Shown in pieces: positions 60,676-64,000 of a stretch of 64,000 nucleotides of DNA (position 1 is the first letter of the stretch; each line of letters starts with the position of its first letter). The stretch is from Cupriavidus laharis. GTDB lineage: Bacteria; Pseudomonadota; Gammaproteobacteria; Burkholderiales; Burkholderiaceae. The stretch lies in assembly GCF_914271435.1 (NCBI RefSeq), contig NZ_CAJZAI010000022.1, forward strand, positions 1-64,000. Reading direction: 5' to 3'. Both the position numbers and the translations under genes were made by a program. The notes beneath the pieces are model-generated. The model was not told the DNA's origin. It did not search any database and worked only from the letters and a program-made list of their open reading frames with translations.

Positions 60676-61659
60676 CTAGTCGAGCCGCACCTTCGCAGAG
60701 TCCGCAACCTTTTTCCATTTGGCGAGTTCGGCGCGAAGGAAGGCGTCGAACGACTCCGGCGTGCCGCCGACGATCTCGGCGCCCTGAGCCCGCAGCTTCT
60801 CCCGGATGTCCTGATATTGCAACGCCTTGTTGAACTCAGCATTCATCTTGGTGATGATGGCCGGCGGCGTGCCCGTCGGCACCATGAAGCCGCCCCAGGA
60901 TACGGCCTCATAGCCGTTAATGCCCAGTGCTTCGTCTACCGTGGGAACATCCGGCAAGGAGGGGAGCCGCTTCTTGCTGGTGACCGCAAGCGCGCGTAGC
61001 TTGCCGCTTTTGACCTGCGGCATGCCGGCAAGGGCCGTCGGCAGCGCGACATGGATCTGCCCGCCCAGCACGTCGGTCAAGGAGGGTGCGTCGCCCTTGT
61101 AAGGGACATGCGCCATCTTGACGCCCGCCATGGTATTGAGCAGCTCGCCCGCGAGGTGGTTGCTCGCCCCGTTGCCTGCCGAGCCGAAGGTGATCTCGCC
61201 AGGCTTATCCTTGGCCATGGCGATCAGTTGCCTCAGATCCTTGATGGGTGAGTTCGCTGCCGTGACGATGATCAGCGGAACCGTGGTCACCAGGATCACG
61301 GGCGCGAAATCCTTGACCGAGTCATAAGGCAATTTCGAATAAACCGCAGGATTGATCGCATTCGGACCAAGGTTGGCCATCAGCACCGTATATCCGTCCG
61401 CGGCCGATTTCGCCACGAGTTCGCTGGCGATGATGCCGTTGGCGCCCGGCCGGTTCTCGATGACGACCGATTCTCCCCAAGCCTGGCTAAGCTTTGCGCT
61501 CAGCAGCCTGGCGGTGACATCCGAAGCACCGCCGGGCGGATAGGGCAAGACCACCCGGACCGGCTGGGCGGGCCAGTCCTTGGCTGCCGCGTGCTGCCAC
61601 CCGGAGATCGCTGCCAGGCAAAGCAGGGCGGCGGACGCTTGTCGTAGATATCGATGCAT
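60676..61659 (-). CDS. Bug/TctC-type periplasmic receptor (8)
   Basis: 327 residues behind CAGGAGACC. The signal peptide (about 1-26, LLCLAAISGWQHAAA) is followed by PVRVVLPYPPGGASDVTARL, VVIENRPGANGIIA and ANLGPNAINPAVY, so it groups with receptors 4 and 5. It follows the CoA-transferase gene by about 60 bp on the same strand, and a small hairpin (GCGATCC/GGATCGC, 61683-61703) lies in that gap. Together with the FAD-linked oxidase they form one minus-strand operon. Confidence 0.92.
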   Translation of the reverse strand: MHRYLRQASAALLCLAAISGWQHAAAKDWPAQPVRVVLPYPPGGASDVTARLLSAKLSQAWGESVVIENRPGANGIIASELVAKSAADGYTVLMANLGPNAINPAVYSKLPYDSVKDFAPVILVTTVPLIIVTAANSPIKDLRQLIAMAKDKPGEITFGSAGNGASNHLAGELLNTMAGVKMAHVPYKGDAPSLTDVLGGQIHVALPTALAGMPQVKSGKLRALAVTSKKRLPSLPDVPTVDEALGINGYEAVSWGGFMVPTGTPPAIITKMNAEFNKALQYQDIREKLRAQGAEIVGGTPESFDAFLRAELAKWKKVADSAKVRLD

Positions 61660-61721
61660 GATGGGGTCTCCTGTCTCCTGATGCGATCCTGCTTCGGGAT
61701 CGCGCTTGTGTTACGTGCGGT

Positions 61722-62945
61722 TCAAATCGTTCCTCCCTTGCGCAATACCGAAATCCGGTCCGCGGACCAGCCGAGGTCGCGGCTCAAGATGTCGTCCGTA
61801 TGCTCGCCGAGCACTGGCGGGGCACGCCGATACTCGACGGTGGAGCGGGAAAACTTGATTGGGTTGGCGATCTGCGGCGCGATCGCTCCGCTGCCATGGG
61901 GAAGCGAGAACACCATGCCGCGCGACCGCACTTGCGGATCCGACAAGGCCTGCGGAATCGAATGGATCGGTCCGCACGGAACGCCGGCGGCTTCCAGTCC
62001 GACCAGCCAGGCTGCCGTGTCGCGGCCACGAAATCGGTTCGCCAGCAAGCACACCAGGCTCTCGCGGTGCTTCAGGCGCGCGGCGTTGGTCGTGTAGCGC
62101 TCGTCGCGTGCCAATTCGCCCAGGTCCAGTGCGCCGCACAGGGCGCCGAACTGCCGGTCGTTGCCGACTGCAACGATCAGCGCGCCATTGCTGGTCGCGA
62201 ACGATTGGTACGGCGCGAGGTTCGGATGGGCGTTACCCCAACGTCGTGGCTCGGAACCCGCTACCAGGAAGTTGGAAGCCTGGTTCGCAAGCCACGCGAC
62301 CTGCGTGTCGAGCAGGCTCATGTCGATGTATTGGCCGCGCGCGCTCTCGACCCGTTCGAACAAGGCGCTGACGATGGCCACCGACGCGTACATCCCTGTC
62401 ATCAGGTCCGAGATAGGTACGCCGCATTTCTGCGGCCCTCCGCCGGGGAGGTCGTCGCACTCGCCGGTGATGCTCATGAGCCCACCCATGGCCTGCACAA
62501 CGAAGTCGTAGCCGGCCCGGTGACTGTACGGCCCGGTCTGCCCGAAGCCGGTGATGGAACAGTAGACCAGGCGTGGATTGAGCTCCGCCAACGTGTCGTA
62601 GTCCAGGCCATAGCGCCGCATGTCGCCGCATTTATAGTTCTCGACGAAGACGTCGGCCGTCTTCGCCAGTTCGCGGAGCACGGCCTGTCCCGCCTCGCTG
62701 CTGACGTCCACGGTGATCGAGCGCTTGCCACGATTGGCGCAAAGAAAATAGGCCGACTCAGCCGTCGGGGTGCCGTCTTCCCGGGCCAGGAAGGGCGGCC
62801 CCCAGGCGCGCGTATCGTCCCCGCTGCCGGGCCGCTCCACCTTGATCACGTCGGCACCGAGGTCCGACAGCAATTGGGTGCTCCACGGTCCCGCAAGGAT
62901 GCGGCTCAGGTCGAGCACCCGGATGCCTTCCAAAGGTCCTGCCAT
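61722..62945 (-). CDS. CaiB/BaiF-type (class III) CoA-transferase
   Basis: 407 residues behind AGGAGGC. GIRVLDLSRILAGPWSTQLL and the ANRGKRSITVDVSSEAG block are family hallmarks, and the catalytic Asp is Asp147 in AGYDFVVQAMGGLMS. It resembles succinyl-CoA:hydroxy-acid transferases more than the CoA-transferase at 20153 does. It lies between an AGPS-like FAD oxidase and a Bug receptor, which suggests activation of a 2-hydroxy acid or keto acid after or instead of oxidation. The substrate is not determined. Confidence 0.9.
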   Translation of the reverse strand: MAGPLEGIRVLDLSRILAGPWSTQLLSDLGADVIKVERPGSGDDTRAWGPPFLAREDGTPTAESAYFLCANRGKRSITVDVSSEAGQAVLRELAKTADVFVENYKCGDMRRYGLDYDTLAELNPRLVYCSITGFGQTGPYSHRAGYDFVVQAMGGLMSITGECDDLPGGGPQKCGVPISDLMTGMYASVAIVSALFERVESARGQYIDMSLLDTQVAWLANQASNFLVAGSEPRRWGNAHPNLAPYQSFATSNGALIVAVGNDRQFGALCGALDLGELARDERYTTNAARLKHRESLVCLLANRFRGRDTAAWLVGLEAAGVPCGPIHSIPQALSDPQVRSRGMVFSLPHGSGAIAPQIANPIKFSRSTVEYRRAPPVLGEHTDDILSRDLGWSADRISVLRKGGTI

Positions 62946-62975
62946 GGTCTTGCCTCCTGTAAATGCCAGAGCGCT

Positions 62976-64000
62976 TCAGCTCGGGTCGAACAGTACGCCG
63001 GGATTCAGGATCTGCTTAGGGTCGAGCGCTTGCTTTGCCGCCTTCAGCGCGGTGCAGAACAGCTCGGGCCGCTCCTTGTCATACCAGGGCCGATGGTCCC
63101 GTCCGAGCGCGTGGTGGTGCGTGACGGTGCCGCCGGCGTCCACCATGGCCTGTTCCGCCACCCGCTTGATCGCCATGTACTGCTCGGGAATACGGGCCTT
63201 GTCCCCATAGGCAAACCAGGTGAAGTAGGGCGCAGGGCCGTCCGGATACAGGTGGGTGAAGCGGCAGGTCACCGAGCCCGGGCGGCCCGTCACTTCGCGG
63301 ATGATGCGATGCGTCTCGGTCTTGACGTGCTGGTGAAGCGCGGCGAAGCGGTCCCATGTGACGGCTGTTTCCATGGTTTCGCGCATGACGCCGCGTGCAA
63401 TGGCGTACTCGCGCAGATAGGGTCCGCGCAGGAACTTGTTGCGCCAGCTTGCCGTAGCCGAATCGGCGCCTTCCTCCTTGGTTGACGGAGCGATATCCCA
63501 ATCGCCGGCGCATGCTGCGCAGATCTCCAGCGCGCGCGCCATCCACGCATCGACCGGATGATCCGCCGACTCGAAGCCCAGCACGAGGATGTCGTAGGTG
63601 CCGTCGCTGGAGCCGGTGTAGGCTGCCTCCTCGCGCTCGACCAACCGCGCGTTCGCGGGGTTCAGGCCCGACTGGGACAGCAGCCGCGTCGCCTCCACGG
63701 CCCGCGCATAATCGCGGAAGCGCACCGTGGTCTGCTTGCGGAAGACCGGGCGGCGGTGCAGCTTGACCCAGGCCTCGGTAATGATGCCAAGCGCGCCCTC
63801 CGAGCCCAGGAACAGCCGGTCGGGATTGGGGCCCGCGCCCGATACCGGAAAGCGGCGCGACTCGATATTGCCCGCGGGAGTCACGACCTTGAGGCTTTCG
63901 ATGTGGTCGTCGATCTGCGTGTATGCGGTGGCGAAATGCCCGGCGGCGCGGGTCGCGATCCAGCCCCCCAGCGACGAGAACTCCCATGCCTGCAGGAAAA
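62976..64000 (-). CDS. FAD-linked oxidase (AGPS/D-lactate dehydrogenase-like), partial
   Basis: The 3' two-thirds of a gene that enters from beyond 64000; the frame is open to the window edge (HFATAYTQIDDHIESLKVVT read through the last bases). FLGSEGALGIITEAWVKLH is the end of the FAD_binding_4 domain. The C-terminal FAD-oxidase domain includes THHHALGRDHRPWY with the His cluster and ends LDPKQILNPGVLFDPS. Proteins of this type oxidise 2-hydroxy acids or, in alkyl-DHAP synthase, use FAD non-redox. First of at least three genes in an operon with the CoA-transferase and Bug receptor 8. Confidence 0.88.
   Translation of the reverse strand, partial: FLQAWEFSSLGGWIATRAAGHFATAYTQIDDHIESLKVVTPAGNIESRRFPVSGAGPNPDRLFLGSEGALGIITEAWVKLHRRPVFRKQTTVRFRDYARAVEATRLLSQSGLNPANARLVEREEAAYTGSSDGTYDILVLGFESADHPVDAWMARALEICAACAGDWDIAPSTKEEGADSATASWRNKFLRGPYLREYAIARGVMRETMETAVTWDRFAALHQHVKTETHRIIREVTGRPGSVTCRFTHLYPDGPAPYFTWFAYGDKARIPEQYMAIKRVAEQAMVDAGGTVTHHHALGRDHRPWYDKERPELFCTALKAAKQALDPKQILNPGVLFDPS

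Noticed and set aside
1..64000. tRNA or rRNA genes
   Set aside because: I saw no cloverleaf with a TTCRANNC arm or conserved rRNA block while reading. A covariance-model scan would be needed to exclude a diverged one.

Overview
The window looks like a high-GC Burkholderiaceae replicon. Cupriavidus or Ralstonia is my best guess, because it carries two recombinase-in-trio (RIT) elements and eight orphan Bug/TctC solute receptors, both of which are common in that group. It reads as an accessory or megaplasmid region: a dense nest of mobile elements followed by about 40 kb of small, separately regulated catabolic operons. Species assignment is inference.

Region 1 (1-2.8 kb): a cluster of five related 15-bp repeats, a nucleotidyltransferase/HEPN gene pair of the MNT-HEPN toxin-antitoxin type, an ISKra4 transposase scrap and an 8-bp tandem repeat.

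Region 2 (2.8-18.7 kb): nested mobile elements. An IS1111-type IS110 element carries a 2.2-kb group II intron inside its transposase gene, exactly between two codons. Next is an IS66 tnpC gene in two pieces (6.4-6.7 kb and 16.2-17.0 kb). Between the pieces lie RIT1 (minus strand), an IS91-like element with 62-bp perfect inverted ends, and RIT2 (plus strand), abutting one another within 5-6 bp. An ISL3 transposase gene closes the nest.

Region 3 (18.9-34.0 kb): acyl-CoA catabolism. A GcvA-type LysR gene faces a CoA-transferase, acyl-CoA dehydrogenase, AcuI-type reductase and Bug operon. A second LysR gene sits between an operon for Bug and enoyl-CoA hydratase and a divergent operon for Bug, ADP-forming acyl-CoA synthetase, crotonase, aldehyde dehydrogenase and crotonase. 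The two sides share an ATATC-NN-TATC-type motif.

Region 4 (34.3-41.7 kb): TniA/TniB remnants, a Bug plus FAD-oxidoreductase pair with a divergent LysR gene, a dead ISL3 copy, a truncated IS630-like transposase and other scraps.

Region 5 (41.7-58.5 kb): hydroxy-acid or sugar-acid catabolism. A LacI regulator precedes an FAD-oxidoreductase, IlvD/Edd dehydratase and Bug operon. A seven-gene minus-strand operon follows (two D-2-hydroxyacid dehydrogenases, semialdehyde dehydrogenase, 3-hydroxyisobutyrate-dehydrogenase-like reductase, DmlA/TtuC-type decarboxylating dehydrogenase, enolase-superfamily dehydratase, Bug), with a divergent FadR-type GntR gene. A second enolase paralogue and Bug gene complete it. 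Near-identical 20-bp palindromes with a TACGTA core lie in front of the LacI-linked operon and the second enolase operon, suggesting one LacI regulon spanning about 13 kb.

Region 6 (58.7-64 kb): a broken pyruvate kinase fragment, a dispersed repeat also present at 18.7 kb (the two copies bound the 40-kb metabolic block), and a further LacI, Bug, CoA-transferase and FAD-linked oxidase cluster that runs off the end of the window.
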